From DATIKM01 sp035477595 (lineage in GTDB: Bacteria > Armatimonadota > Chthonomonadetes > Chthonomonadales > CAJBBX01): DNA of 64,000 nt. Each line of letters starts with the position of its first letter. The first letter of the stretch is position 1. The stretch covers positions 5,708 to 69,707 of the forward strand of contig DATIKM010000059.1 in the NCBI GenBank assembly GCA_035477595.1, in the 5' to 3' direction. The translations under genes were made by a program, and so were the position numbers. A model generated the notes under the pieces. It was not told the origin of the DNA. It saw only the letters and a program-made list of their open reading frames with translations, and did not search any database. Below, piece after piece: positions 52,365-60,884 of the stretch.

Positions 52365-53324
52365 ATGAATCACACGCTTATGGGCGCCGTCGCGATCGTG
52401 GTCTTCCTCGCACTGTCCCTTGCGGTCATCGGGGCGGCCCAGCCTGAGCCGCAGGCGACCGCGGTAATAGCCGATGGGGCGCGGGTCGAGAAGCTCGCGG
52501 GCGGCATGCGGTTCACCGAGGGGCCCGTGTGGGATCCGCGCGGCTTCCTGATCTTCAGCGACATCCCCGCTAACACGCTGCACAAGTGGAGCCCCGAGGG
52601 CGGGCTTGAGGTGTTCCGGCGGCCCTCCGGGCACGCGAACGGCAACACGCTCGACCGTGAGGGCCGGCTCATCACCTGCGAGCACGACGGTCGCGTCTCG
52701 CGCACGGAGCCGGACGGCCGGGTCGTCACGCTCGTGGACAGATTCGAGGGCAAGCGCCTTAACAGCCCCAACGACCTTGCTGTCCACTCCGACGGGAGCA
52801 TCTACTTCACGGATCCCCCCTACGGCACCACCCGCGAGCGGGAGGAGCTGGGGTTCTACGGGGTGTACCGCCTGGCTCCCGACGGCAGGCTCACGTTGCT
52901 GACGAGGGAGATGCGCCGGCCCAACGGTCTGGCCTTCTCGCCGGACGAGAGGCGGCTCTACGTGGGCGACTCCCAGGAGAACGTGCTGCGCGTGTTCGAC
53001 GTGAGGCCTGACGGAACCCTGGGTCCGGGGCGGGTGTTCGCAGACCTGCGCTCGCCGGGCGTCGACGGCGCCGCGGACGGCATGAAGGTCGACCGGAGGG
53101 GCAACGTGTATACGACCGGCCCCGGCGGCGTCTGGGTGCTCGACCCCACCGGCAGGCTGCTGGGCAAGATTGTGGTGCCCGAGGTGCCGGCGAACCTGTG
53201 CTTCGGCGACGCCGACCGCCGCACGCTCTACATGACGGCGCGCACGGGCCTCTACCGTGTTCGCGTCCGCCATCCGGGCGTCGCCCTGCCCGGACAGGGG
53301 CCTGCCCGCCGTCGCGCTCGGTAG
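52365..53324 (+). CDS. SMP-30/gluconolactonase-like secreted lactonase
   Basis: A 319-residue beta-propeller protein of the SMP-30/gluconolactonase group. A signal peptide (VAIVVFLALSLAVIGAA) is followed by FTEGPVWDPRGFLIFSDIPANTLHKW, with the metal-binding Glu, then GNTLDREGRLITCEHDGR, LNSPNDLAVHSDGSIYFTDPPYG with the metal-binding Asn and Asp, RRPNGLAFSPDERRLYVGDS with a further Asn, and GAADGMKVDRRGNVYTT with the catalytic Asp position. These enzymes hydrolyse sugar lactones with a divalent metal. ATG follows GGAG. The stop may overlap the N-terminal part of the PHP-type gene, depending on its start. Confidence 0.88.
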   Translation: MNHTLMGAVAIVVFLALSLAVIGAAQPEPQATAVIADGARVEKLAGGMRFTEGPVWDPRGFLIFSDIPANTLHKWSPEGGLEVFRRPSGHANGNTLDREGRLITCEHDGRVSRTEPDGRVVTLVDRFEGKRLNSPNDLAVHSDGSIYFTDPPYGTTREREELGFYGVYRLAPDGRLTLLTREMRRPNGLAFSPDERRLYVGDSQENVLRVFDVRPDGTLGPGRVFADLRSPGVDGAADGMKVDRRGNVYTTGPGGVWVLDPTGRLLGKIVVPEVPANLCFGDADRRTLYMTARTGLYRVRVRHPGVALPGQGPARRRAR

Positions 53325-53370
53325 CACCGCTGACGGCGCCGCCCTGGCGGCCACCGAGGACACACGTCTC

Positions 53371-54651
53371 TTGGCATCCGACGCTGACTTCATCCGGACC
53401 TTCTTCACGTCACTGGGAACGCCCGACGAGATGTTGGAGCGCGCCGCGGCGGGATGCGCGCGCCTCCGGGTGAACTCCCACATCCATCTGCCTCCCAACT
53501 TCTCGGCATTCGACACGGTCGCGCAGGCGGTCTCGCTCGCGGCGGCGCAGGACGTGCGCGTCGTCGGAGTGAGCAACTACTACGACTTCACCGTCTACAC
53601 CGACTTCGCGCGCCGGGCCGCGGCGGCGGGGCTCTTCCCCCTGTTCGGCATCGAGATCATCGCTCTGCTCGACGACCTCCTGCGCGCGGGCGTGCGGGTG
53701 AACGACCCGGGCAATCCGGGCAAGATGTACATCTGCGGGAAGGGCATCTCGCGCTTCAGCCCGTTGGGCCGGGAGGCTGCCGCGCTGCTGCAGGTGATCC
53801 GCGACAAGGACTCCGCGCGCATGGCCGCCATGGTGGAGAGGCTCGCGCGCCTCTGCGCGGCAGCGGGCCTCGACCTCGGGCTGGACGAGGCGGCCGTCGT
53901 CGACGGCGTGGTGCGGCGGCACGGCTGCCCTCGGGAGACGGTCTACCTGCAGGAGCGGCACGTGGCGCAGGCGTTCGAGGAGGCGATTGCGCGCATGGTG
54001 CCGGCGTCCGAGAGGGCGGCCGCCCTCGAGCGGCTCTACGGCGTCCCCTCTACGGCGCCGCACGACCCGGGCACGGTGCAGGCCGAAATCCGCTCGCATC
54101 TGATGAAGGCGGGGAAGCCGGCGTACACGGAGGAGACGTTCGTCGGCTTCGAGCACGCCATGTGCCTGATCCTTGCGCTGGGTGGCATCCCGTGCTACCC
54201 CGTGGTGGCCGACGGGGCAAGGCCCATCTGCCCGTTCGAGGAGGACGTAGGCGCGCTCGTGTCCGAGATGGCAGCGCGCAACCTGCACTGCGTGGAGTTC
54301 ATCCCGAACCGCAACCGTCCCGAGGTGCTTCTGCGCTACGCCCGCGCTCTGCGCGACGCGGGCGTAGCGGTGACCGCCGGCACCGAGCACAACACGCCCG
54401 AGCTGCTGCCCATCGAGCCGCGCTGCGCGGGAGGCGCGCCGGTCCCCGAGGAGGCCGCCGCCCTCTTCTGGGAAGGCGCATGCGTGGTGGCCGCGCACCA
54501 GTTCCTGCGCTTCGCAGGGCGTGCCGGCTATGTCGATGACACGGGACGCCCGGACCCGGCGCACCGAACGCCGCACGAGCGCATCGCCGCGTATGCCGCG
54601 CTCGGCAGCGCCGTGATCGCCGCCGCCATGGAGCGCGGGCCCGCCGCGTAG
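53371..54651 (+). CDS. PHP-domain metal-dependent hydrolase-like protein
   Basis: A protein of about 426 residues with a PHP-like fold. Early RVNSHIHLPPNFSAF is the HxH metal motif; VVGVSNYYDF, LFGIEIIAL (a typical PHP GxE strand), VEFIPNRNRPEVLLRY and AVTAGTEHNTPELLPIEP with a late Glu-His are the other likely metal ligands. Members include phosphatases and histidinol-phosphatase-like enzymes; the substrate here is unknown. I set the start at TTG 53371, 10 bases after GAGGA; the frame is open to GTG 53257, which would overlap the lactonase gene by 68 bp. It follows the lactonase, so both may serve sugar metabolism. Convergent with the RNB gene across 11 bp. Confidence 0.75.
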   Translation: MASDADFIRTFFTSLGTPDEMLERAAAGCARLRVNSHIHLPPNFSAFDTVAQAVSLAAAQDVRVVGVSNYYDFTVYTDFARRAAAAGLFPLFGIEIIALLDDLLRAGVRVNDPGNPGKMYICGKGISRFSPLGREAAALLQVIRDKDSARMAAMVERLARLCAAAGLDLGLDEAAVVDGVVRRHGCPRETVYLQERHVAQAFEEAIARMVPASERAAALERLYGVPSTAPHDPGTVQAEIRSHLMKAGKPAYTEETFVGFEHAMCLILALGGIPCYPVVADGARPICPFEEDVGALVSEMAARNLHCVEFIPNRNRPEVLLRYARALRDAGVAVTAGTEHNTPELLPIEPRCAGGAPVPEEAAALFWEGACVVAAHQFLRFAGRAGYVDDTGRPDPAHRTPHERIAAYAALGSAVIAAAMERGPAA

Positions 54652-54662
54652 CCTCCGCGCCG

Positions 54663-56126
54663 TCAGGCCAGGCGGGCGAAGTCGATGAAGCCGCGCGCCA
54701 CGTCGACGCTCACGAGCCGCACGCGCACGCGGTCTCCCACATCGAGGCCTCGCTCCCCGCTGACCACGCGCCCTTCCACGGGCGGCCGTGCTATACGCAC
54801 CCAGGTGCCCTTCGGTGCGGCGCCCGTCACGAACGCCTCGAACACGTCGCCCTCCCGGTCGGTGAGCAAGAGCGCCGCGGCCGACTTCCGGATGTGCCGC
54901 TCCACCTTCTTGGCCGCGTCCTCCTGTTCCGTGCAGTGGCGCGCCAGGTCGTCCAGCTCGTCGAGGCCGTAGGGGGTGCGCCAATCGCGCAGGGCGGCCT
55001 TCAGGAGACGCTGTGTGATCACGTCCGGGTACCGGCGGTTGGGGGCGGTGGAGTGCGAGTAGTCGCGCACTGCCAGGCCGAAGTGGCCCGTGGCCGATTG
55101 GCCGGGCGCCTGCACCGCGTAGACGCCTGGCCCCAGGGTTTTGATCACAGTGAGCGAGAGGTCGGGGAAGCGCTCGGGGTCGGCCTGGCGCCGCCGGCGC
55201 AGGAAGCGGTTGAGCGCGGCGCTGTCCGGGTCGCGGGGGAGCCTGTCGCCGTGCTGGCGCGCGAGCTCCTCCAGCCGGTCCCAGCGCTCCGGTGAGCGCA
55301 CCACGCGGCGGAAGGTGGGGTACCCGCGCTCCGTCAGCAGGCGCGCCACCACGCCGTTGCTCGCTATCATCACATCCTCGATCAGCTCGTGCGCGCGGTT
55401 CTTGATCTCCTCCTGCAGGCCGACGAGGGCGCCCGACTCGAAGACCGCCTTCGGCTCGATGGACTGCAGCTCCAGCGCGCCTCGCTCGTGCCGCTTGCCG
55501 CGCAGGGCCTGGGCTGCACCGTCCTGCAGGCGCATCTGCTCCGCCAGATCGGTCGAGCGAGCGAGGGCTGTCGGCATAGGGCCCTCGCCCTCCAGCCAGG
55601 GGCCAACGCTGCTGTAGGCCAGCTTGGCGTCGCTATGCACCAGCGCGCGGAATGCCTCGCCGTTCTCCACCGATCCATCCGGGAGCACCGTGTACGCGAT
55701 GACCACGGCGAGCCGGTCCTCGCCTTCGTTGAGCGAGGTGAGGTCGGTGGAGAGACGCTCCGGCAGCATGGGGAAGATCTTCGCCGCCGTGTAGACGGTA
55801 GTCGTGTTGGTGCGCGCGTGCAGATCAACCGGTGACCCGCGGTGAACGAGCGCGTCGACGTCGGCGATCGCCGCCATTATGCGGACCGACCCGTCGCCCA
55901 GATCCTCTGCCACGGTGAGTTGGTCTAGGTCGCGGGAGTCGTCGTTGTCGATGGATGCCCAGGGCAGGTCGCGCAGGTCAACGACGCCATCCTCCGGCCG
56001 CGCCTGGCCCTCCACCTCCTCCGCCTGTCGCACTGCATCGGGCGCGAACTGCGGCTCGAGACCGCGCTCGCGCATGACCTGCTCGGCCAACTCGGCCAGG
56101 ACGTCGGCATGTAGGGGTTGGGGCAT
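54663..56126 (-). CDS. RNB-domain exoribonuclease (RNase II/R family, short form)
   Basis: A 487-residue RNase II/R-family protein that would degrade RNA 3' to 5' with magnesium. The catalytic RNB domain has DLRDLPWASIDNDDSRDLDQLTVAED with the conserved acidic cluster, the HRGSPVDLHARTNTTTVYT segment, FPMLPERLSTDLTSLNEGEDRLAVV, the LIEDVMIASN helix and the C-terminal RRYPDVITQRLLK block. A C-terminal S1-like domain follows (about 425-487: VFEAFVTGAAPKGTWVRI). The N-terminal cold-shock domains of RNase R and RNase II are missing, so RNA feeding may differ. ATG 56126 has GGAG 6 bases upstream. The gene begins 33 bp after the 1516-residue gene stops. Confidence 0.9.
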   Translation of the reverse strand: MPQPLHADVLAELAEQVMRERGLEPQFAPDAVRQAEEVEGQARPEDGVVDLRDLPWASIDNDDSRDLDQLTVAEDLGDGSVRIMAAIADVDALVHRGSPVDLHARTNTTTVYTAAKIFPMLPERLSTDLTSLNEGEDRLAVVIAYTVLPDGSVENGEAFRALVHSDAKLAYSSVGPWLEGEGPMPTALARSTDLAEQMRLQDGAAQALRGKRHERGALELQSIEPKAVFESGALVGLQEEIKNRAHELIEDVMIASNGVVARLLTERGYPTFRRVVRSPERWDRLEELARQHGDRLPRDPDSAALNRFLRRRRQADPERFPDLSLTVIKTLGPGVYAVQAPGQSATGHFGLAVRDYSHSTAPNRRYPDVITQRLLKAALRDWRTPYGLDELDDLARHCTEQEDAAKKVERHIRKSAAALLLTDREGDVFEAFVTGAAPKGTWVRIARPPVEGRVVSGERGLDVGDRVRVRLVSVDVARGFIDFARLA

Positions 56127-56159
56127 GCTCGGCTCCACTCCTCGGTTGTGGGGTGTCGG

Positions 56160-59100
56160 TCAGGGCCGATCTGGGAAGGCCACGGCGGCCCGCCGGATCT
56201 GAAACCGGGCCATCTGCGCCGCGATCCGCAGGTCAGCGCCGTTGCAGTGGTTGGCGAAGCGCGCATCCGGAACTGACCACACGTGCACGCGCCACCGTCC
56301 TGTGTTCTGAAGCTGGATGCGCGCCGGCGCGTCCTTGAAGGCGTCCGGGACGGCGCCGCTTCGCTCGCCGTCGCCCATGGAGTCGTACTCGAGTAGCAGC
56401 GTCCCTCGTCCCACGTCGAGGTACTCGATCGCGATGAGCGCCGCACCAGGCCCGGCGCGAGAAGCCAGATCGTCCGCCACGTCGAAGTAAAGGAACTCCT
56501 GCGGCTCGTCGGAGGGAGCGGCGCCGGGTGACGCGACACTCACGTCGCCTGTGAGCGTCCGGGCGCTGACGCCCTCTGCCGGGTTGTCGCGGTTGCGCAG
56601 GCCCTCCTCGATGTCCGGCTGGCCGGCCTCCCAGCGCGCCACGAGCCGGTGGGGCAGCAGGTCGCGCCACGCGACGGCCCGCGTCGGCGGCTCCGCGAAC
56701 GACGCCTCTCGCAGAGCCGGGCGCCTCACGCGGCCTCCGCTGAGCGTTTCGAGCGCGTAGCTCGCGACTCCGGCAGCCTCCCGCTCCGCCAGGAGGTCCC
56801 CATCGCGCGCCGGGCGCGGCAGGAAGCGGAAGCGGTCCGACACGCGGTACCCCACCGTCTTGGGGCTATAGAGGAGCACGCTGAGCACGTCGCCGTCCTC
56901 ACCGGTGTGGTTCGGCACCGGCGGCACGACCTGCGGATCGGTGCTCATCGCCACGATGGCGAGTGGTCCCTGCGCCGCCGCGATGCGCTGCCCGGAGGCG
57001 TCCGCCACCATGGTTCCGCGCGACGGGTCCGCTGTGCCGAGTCGCACCTCCATCGGGCGAGTCCATGCCGTGTTCGGGTCGTCGAAGCGCGTGACGACCC
57101 AGGAATCGATGCGGGTGTCGCATGCATGGAGGCGGAACCACCACTCGGCGCGCCCCTTAGTGCCCGCGCGCCGCTCGCCCGCTGTGCCGACCGCCGGAAA
57201 CGCGACGCCCGGGCCGGCGCCAAAGACGCGCAGCCCGGAGACACGGATCGTCATCGCGAGAGGCCCGCGCTCCACTACCTCGGCGGCAGCATCCTCCGTC
57301 TGCAGCGCGCCGAAGTCGTACCAGGTCACGAAGTCCTGGCACGCGGTTAGGTGGCCATACCCGGCGCCGTGGCCGCGGCGCGCGAGCAGGTTGGGCCCGC
57401 CCGCGAAGCCCATCTCGGTCAGCCGGGGCCCGTCGCCGGTACCGCGAAGGGCGAACGCCAGTCGCGCACGCGACGAGGAGGCGCGCGCGACACCGCCCTC
57501 GATCTGGAAGCGAAGGTCCGCCGCGGCAGGCGCGGGACGTGCACCGCTCCCACGGGGCGCGAGGTAGACGCAGAGCCACACAGGGCTCCGCCAGATCCCC
57601 GGCATGCGAACGAGGAGCTCGCCCCGCATCCGCTCGCCATGCGCCGGGGAGAACTGGACCTCGACCTCCCGCGACGGCCGCCCACGCGCGTCGCGCAGAA
57701 CGGCGCGGAGGGTGCGGTGGTCCGGCTCCCCGCGCAGGCCGGCCTGTGCGAACCGCGCGCCGAGGTCCTCGCGAAGCCGCAGCAGCGCGTCGCGTCGCAC
57801 GAGCCCTCGCGGGTCCAGCCGGACCCAGTAGCGGACCGGCAGTTCCGGTCGCCACCACGGCCCGCTCATGGGGGCGTGGCGGTCCGGCGCCTGCACGCGG
57901 CCGTACGCCTCGACGGCGTTTCGGTCCATGGCACGCGTGTGCATGCCGGCGACCGCGCGCGCGCCGCGAGCCGAGGACGGCACGGTGACGCCGAACAGCA
58001 GGGCCGGCCCGGTGATCCTCACGCTCTCGATGGCGCGGCCAGGTCGGCCCACCGCGTAGGCTCGGAGCCACCACTCCTTGTCGTACCAGGGATTGGGTCG
58101 CGCGACCGATGTGCCATCCTGCAGGCGAAGCTGGACCGTCTCCACCGTGCCACCCACATACCGGACCTCGCAAGTGGCGACCAACCCCGTGACGGGTGCG
58201 TGCGCGCCCAGCACGAGCGCGATCGGACCGGCGGCGCCGATGCGCACGGTCGCCGGCTGCGCGAGCGACACCGCGCCGCGGCCGCGATGGTGCACCGGGT
58301 CGATCAGGCAGTAGGCGATGCCGCCGCCCAGGCGAGGGCCGGTGGGGAGCCCCGCCCACGGCCCCGCCCATGAGTCGTCGACCGAGGCCCTGGCGAGGGT
58401 GCGCAGGTCAACGCTCCGGAAGTCAGCCGAGGGCCGGGGGCTCCATGCGCCGCGCGGGGCTGGTGGTCGCGGCCGCCGCACTGTGGGCAGGGCAGGGGCG
58501 TCCGGCAGTCCGGCCTTCACTATCTCGACGCGGTTCCCCCCGCGCACGCCCCGGATGAGCGCGTTCCAGCCTGCCGGCTCGATGGTGAAGCGCTCGGGTG
58601 GCAGTTGGGCTCCATCCACGAGGACGCGCGCGCCGGACAGGCTGCGGCGCGGACTGGTCACGTGGATGTCGAATGGCCCGGACGGCGCGTTCGGCTGGGA
58701 CCCGTCCACGGTGACCGTGAAGGCGTATCCCTGTGTGGGCGAGAAGGCGAATTCGGCCACGTCCACCGCGCGCGTGCCGCGATTGAAGGCGATGGCGGCG
58801 CGCGGCCCCACGTTGATCTGGGCAATCGCGCCGCCCAGCGGCTCCGCTAGCCAGCGGAAGTTGTTCGCACCCCACGCGCCGGAGAGCCCGCCGCCCGCAA
58901 ACACATTCATGTTCTCGGTGTAGCGCCCCGTGAGGTCGATGGTCCCGATGTGGAAGCGCTCGAGCAGTCCGCGCACCAGGTACTTCCAGTAGGGGTCGCC
59001 CGTCTCCAGGTACATCTGGATTGCCATCTCGGGGATGCGGCCCATCTCGCCCCAGGTCACCTGTCCGATCCAGAAGTGGCTGTTGACGGCCTGCAGCAGG

Positions 59101-60710
59101 AAGGTGGGGTCGAGGTCGTCGGCGTCCAGCGGGTCGGACGTGTAGGGGTAGGTGTTGCGGAAGACGACCGTCTCGGCGAGGCGCCAGGCCTCTTCGGCGA
59201 GCGCCATGCGTTCCGGGTCGCTCCGGAAGGTCTCCCAGTAGTCGAGCAGGAACTCGCCGGCGTTGGCTGCCCCCATCGAGAAGACCGCCCACGGCAGGTC
59301 CGCCATGCCGGCGCGGTCATAGAGGTAGTGCCGCGTCCACTTCACCATGCCGTCGATGAAGGGTAGGTAGCGCGGGGCTCCCTCGACGCGGTGGAACCAG
59401 AGCATCGCGCTGGCGATGCCCCAGTTGAACATGTGGCGGGTACCGGTGGCCGGGGCGCCGCCGAAGGTCTGCCGGAACTGGCCCTCGAGGGGGTGGTTCC
59501 AGACCCAGACTACGTCTTCGCCGTGGCGCTCCATCACGGCCCGTGGGATGAGGTACTCGATCTGGCGCCGCAGCTCCTCGATGCCAGCGCGGTCGCCTAC
59601 CTCGAAGGCGTACCTCGCCGCCTTGCCGGTCTGGTGCGCAATGAGCTGCACGGCTCCGGGGTCAAAGAAGACCCTCTCGGCGCGCTCGTAAGGCACGAAG
59701 AGGATCGGTGCGACGCCGGTCCGCGGGTAGTCTGGCGCCTTGCCGAGCGCGTGCAGGAAGCGGACCTGCGACGGCTCGAGCCCCTGGCGCAGCCACGCCA
59801 TGTCGTTCATCGAGGGCGCGGGCGGGAGGCGCTCGCCGTAGGTCGCGAGAAGCTCGCGGAGCACGTAGCGGTTCGGATCCGAGTCGGGCCCGATGTCGCG
59901 GCTGTGCAGGATGCGGAAACGGCTCGCGATGGTGACGGGCGCTGCCGGCAGACGAAGCCGCAGCCAGTCAGCCGCGTGGGGGTATACGAGGCACCAGAAC
60001 TGCCCCGGGTGGTCCGGCAATCCGGCGCAGTAGGCTGAGGCGACGAGGGCGTCGGAGCGATCGGTGAGCCTGGCCTCCTGAAACTCGAAGGCCGCGAACC
60101 GGCGCGACGCGGGCGCCCAGAGGCCCATGGCCGGGATCGGATTGGCGCCAATGGCGGGGGCATACGACCAGTTCGGGGCCCAATCGCCGCGCATGGGCGT
60201 CTGCGTGATGGGGAACGGGTCAATGTTCGGGCCAGGGAAGAGCAGGCCGCCCTGGTAGAAGAGCTGCCGTTCGTCCGCTCCGAGCAGCGAGGCTCGGAGG
60301 AAGTAGAACGGGCTAGCCGTCCTCGACGCGCGCAACCACACGGCCTCGTCGAACCGATGGAGCGAGAGCCTGAAGCGAACGTGCGGATACGGGTCACCCG
60401 GGCGCAGGGAGACTTCGACCAGGCTGTCCGAGCCGAAGGTGGGCGTGCGCGCACCGGCCGCTGAGATCTGGTCGAAGCGAAGCGAACGGGTTCCCGCCAC
60501 GCAGCGCGCGGCCGACCATCGCGCGCCGGAGGTCCAGCGGACCGCCACGACCGGCACGGCCCTCGCGCCCACCCCGTCGAGTACGTCGAACCCCGCCCAT
60601 CCGGCGCCGTGCCGGACCGCGCGAACCGTCACGCGCCCGTTCTCGATCTGCTGGGCCCATGCCGGCGCGACGAGCGCCACGCAGACCCCGGCAGCCATCA
60701 GGAACCGCAC
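56160..60710 (-). CDS. Giant secreted protein, probable carbohydrate-related
   Basis: A 1516-residue protein I do not recognise. The GTG start at 60710 has GGGAGG 8 bases upstream and gives a clean signal peptide (RFLMAAGVCVALVAPAWA). The N-terminal beta-rich region (about 20-280) is followed by a helical region (about 290-640: AGIEELRRQIEYLIPRA, HMFNWGIASAMLWFHR, YLPFIDGMVKWTRHYLYD, IPEMAIQMYLETGDPYWKYL) that looks like an alpha/alpha barrel of polysaccharide lyases or glycosidases. Further beta domains (about 650-1516) include a jelly-roll-like C-terminal domain (FLYFDVADDLASRA, GRWRVHVWSVPDARFANHCNG). No catalytic residues can be named. Possible roles are polysaccharide or uronic-acid lyase. 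It belongs to the minus-strand group ending with the RNB gene. Confidence 0.75.
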   Translation of the reverse strand: MRFLMAAGVCVALVAPAWAQQIENGRVTVRAVRHGAGWAGFDVLDGVGARAVPVVAVRWTSGARWSAARCVAGTRSLRFDQISAAGARTPTFGSDSLVEVSLRPGDPYPHVRFRLSLHRFDEAVWLRASRTASPFYFLRASLLGADERQLFYQGGLLFPGPNIDPFPITQTPMRGDWAPNWSYAPAIGANPIPAMGLWAPASRRFAAFEFQEARLTDRSDALVASAYCAGLPDHPGQFWCLVYPHAADWLRLRLPAAPVTIASRFRILHSRDIGPDSDPNRYVLRELLATYGERLPPAPSMNDMAWLRQGLEPSQVRFLHALGKAPDYPRTGVAPILFVPYERAERVFFDPGAVQLIAHQTGKAARYAFEVGDRAGIEELRRQIEYLIPRAVMERHGEDVVWVWNHPLEGQFRQTFGGAPATGTRHMFNWGIASAMLWFHRVEGAPRYLPFIDGMVKWTRHYLYDRAGMADLPWAVFSMGAANAGEFLLDYWETFRSDPERMALAEEAWRLAETVVFRNTYPYTSDPLDADDLDPTFLLQAVNSHFWIGQVTWGEMGRIPEMAIQMYLETGDPYWKYLVRGLLERFHIGTIDLTGRYTENMNVFAGGGLSGAWGANNFRWLAEPLGGAIAQINVGPRAAIAFNRGTRAVDVAEFAFSPTQGYAFTVTVDGSQPNAPSGPFDIHVTSPRRSLSGARVLVDGAQLPPERFTIEPAGWNALIRGVRGGNRVEIVKAGLPDAPALPTVRRPRPPAPRGAWSPRPSADFRSVDLRTLARASVDDSWAGPWAGLPTGPRLGGGIAYCLIDPVHHRGRGAVSLAQPATVRIGAAGPIALVLGAHAPVTGLVATCEVRYVGGTVETVQLRLQDGTSVARPNPWYDKEWWLRAYAVGRPGRAIESVRITGPALLFGVTVPSSARGARAVAGMHTRAMDRNAVEAYGRVQAPDRHAPMSGPWWRPELPVRYWVRLDPRGLVRRDALLRLREDLGARFAQAGLRGEPDHRTLRAVLRDARGRPSREVEVQFSPAHGERMRGELLVRMPGIWRSPVWLCVYLAPRGSGARPAPAAADLRFQIEGGVARASSSRARLAFALRGTGDGPRLTEMGFAGGPNLLARRGHGAGYGHLTACQDFVTWYDFGALQTEDAAAEVVERGPLAMTIRVSGLRVFGAGPGVAFPAVGTAGERRAGTKGRAEWWFRLHACDTRIDSWVVTRFDDPNTAWTRPMEVRLGTADPSRGTMVADASGQRIAAAQGPLAIVAMSTDPQVVPPVPNHTGEDGDVLSVLLYSPKTVGYRVSDRFRFLPRPARDGDLLAEREAAGVASYALETLSGGRVRRPALREASFAEPPTRAVAWRDLLPHRLVARWEAGQPDIEEGLRNRDNPAEGVSARTLTGDVSVASPGAAPSDEPQEFLYFDVADDLASRAGPGAALIAIEYLDVGRGTLLLEYDSMGDGERSGAVPDAFKDAPARIQLQNTGRWRVHVWSVPDARFANHCNGADLRIAAQMARFQIRRAAVAFPDRP

Positions 60711-60845
60711 TGCGAGCGCCTCCCGCCACGAGATGCCACAGCGTGAGACGCGGGGCGCCGGGATTCCTGCCGGAGAGCGCATCCGATCGTCCGCGCTGCT
60801 GCGGAGCACCGCACCACGGGCCTCGGTGCGTCATCTGACTTCGGA

Positions 60846-60867
60846 CGGAGCCAACACGGCGGCTCCG
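60846..60867 (-). terminator. Hairpin after the LLRPA-repeat gene
   Basis: A perfect 7-bp stem (CGGAGCC with GGCTCCG) and 8-nt loop, about 17 bp after the stop codon on the minus strand. No U-tract. Confidence 0.4.
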
Positions 60868-60884
60868 CGCTTGTCCCCGCGGCG

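Noticed and set aside
52203..53576. N-terminal extension of the ThyX frame
   Set aside because: The extra part is antisense to the lactonase gene and lacks family similarity.
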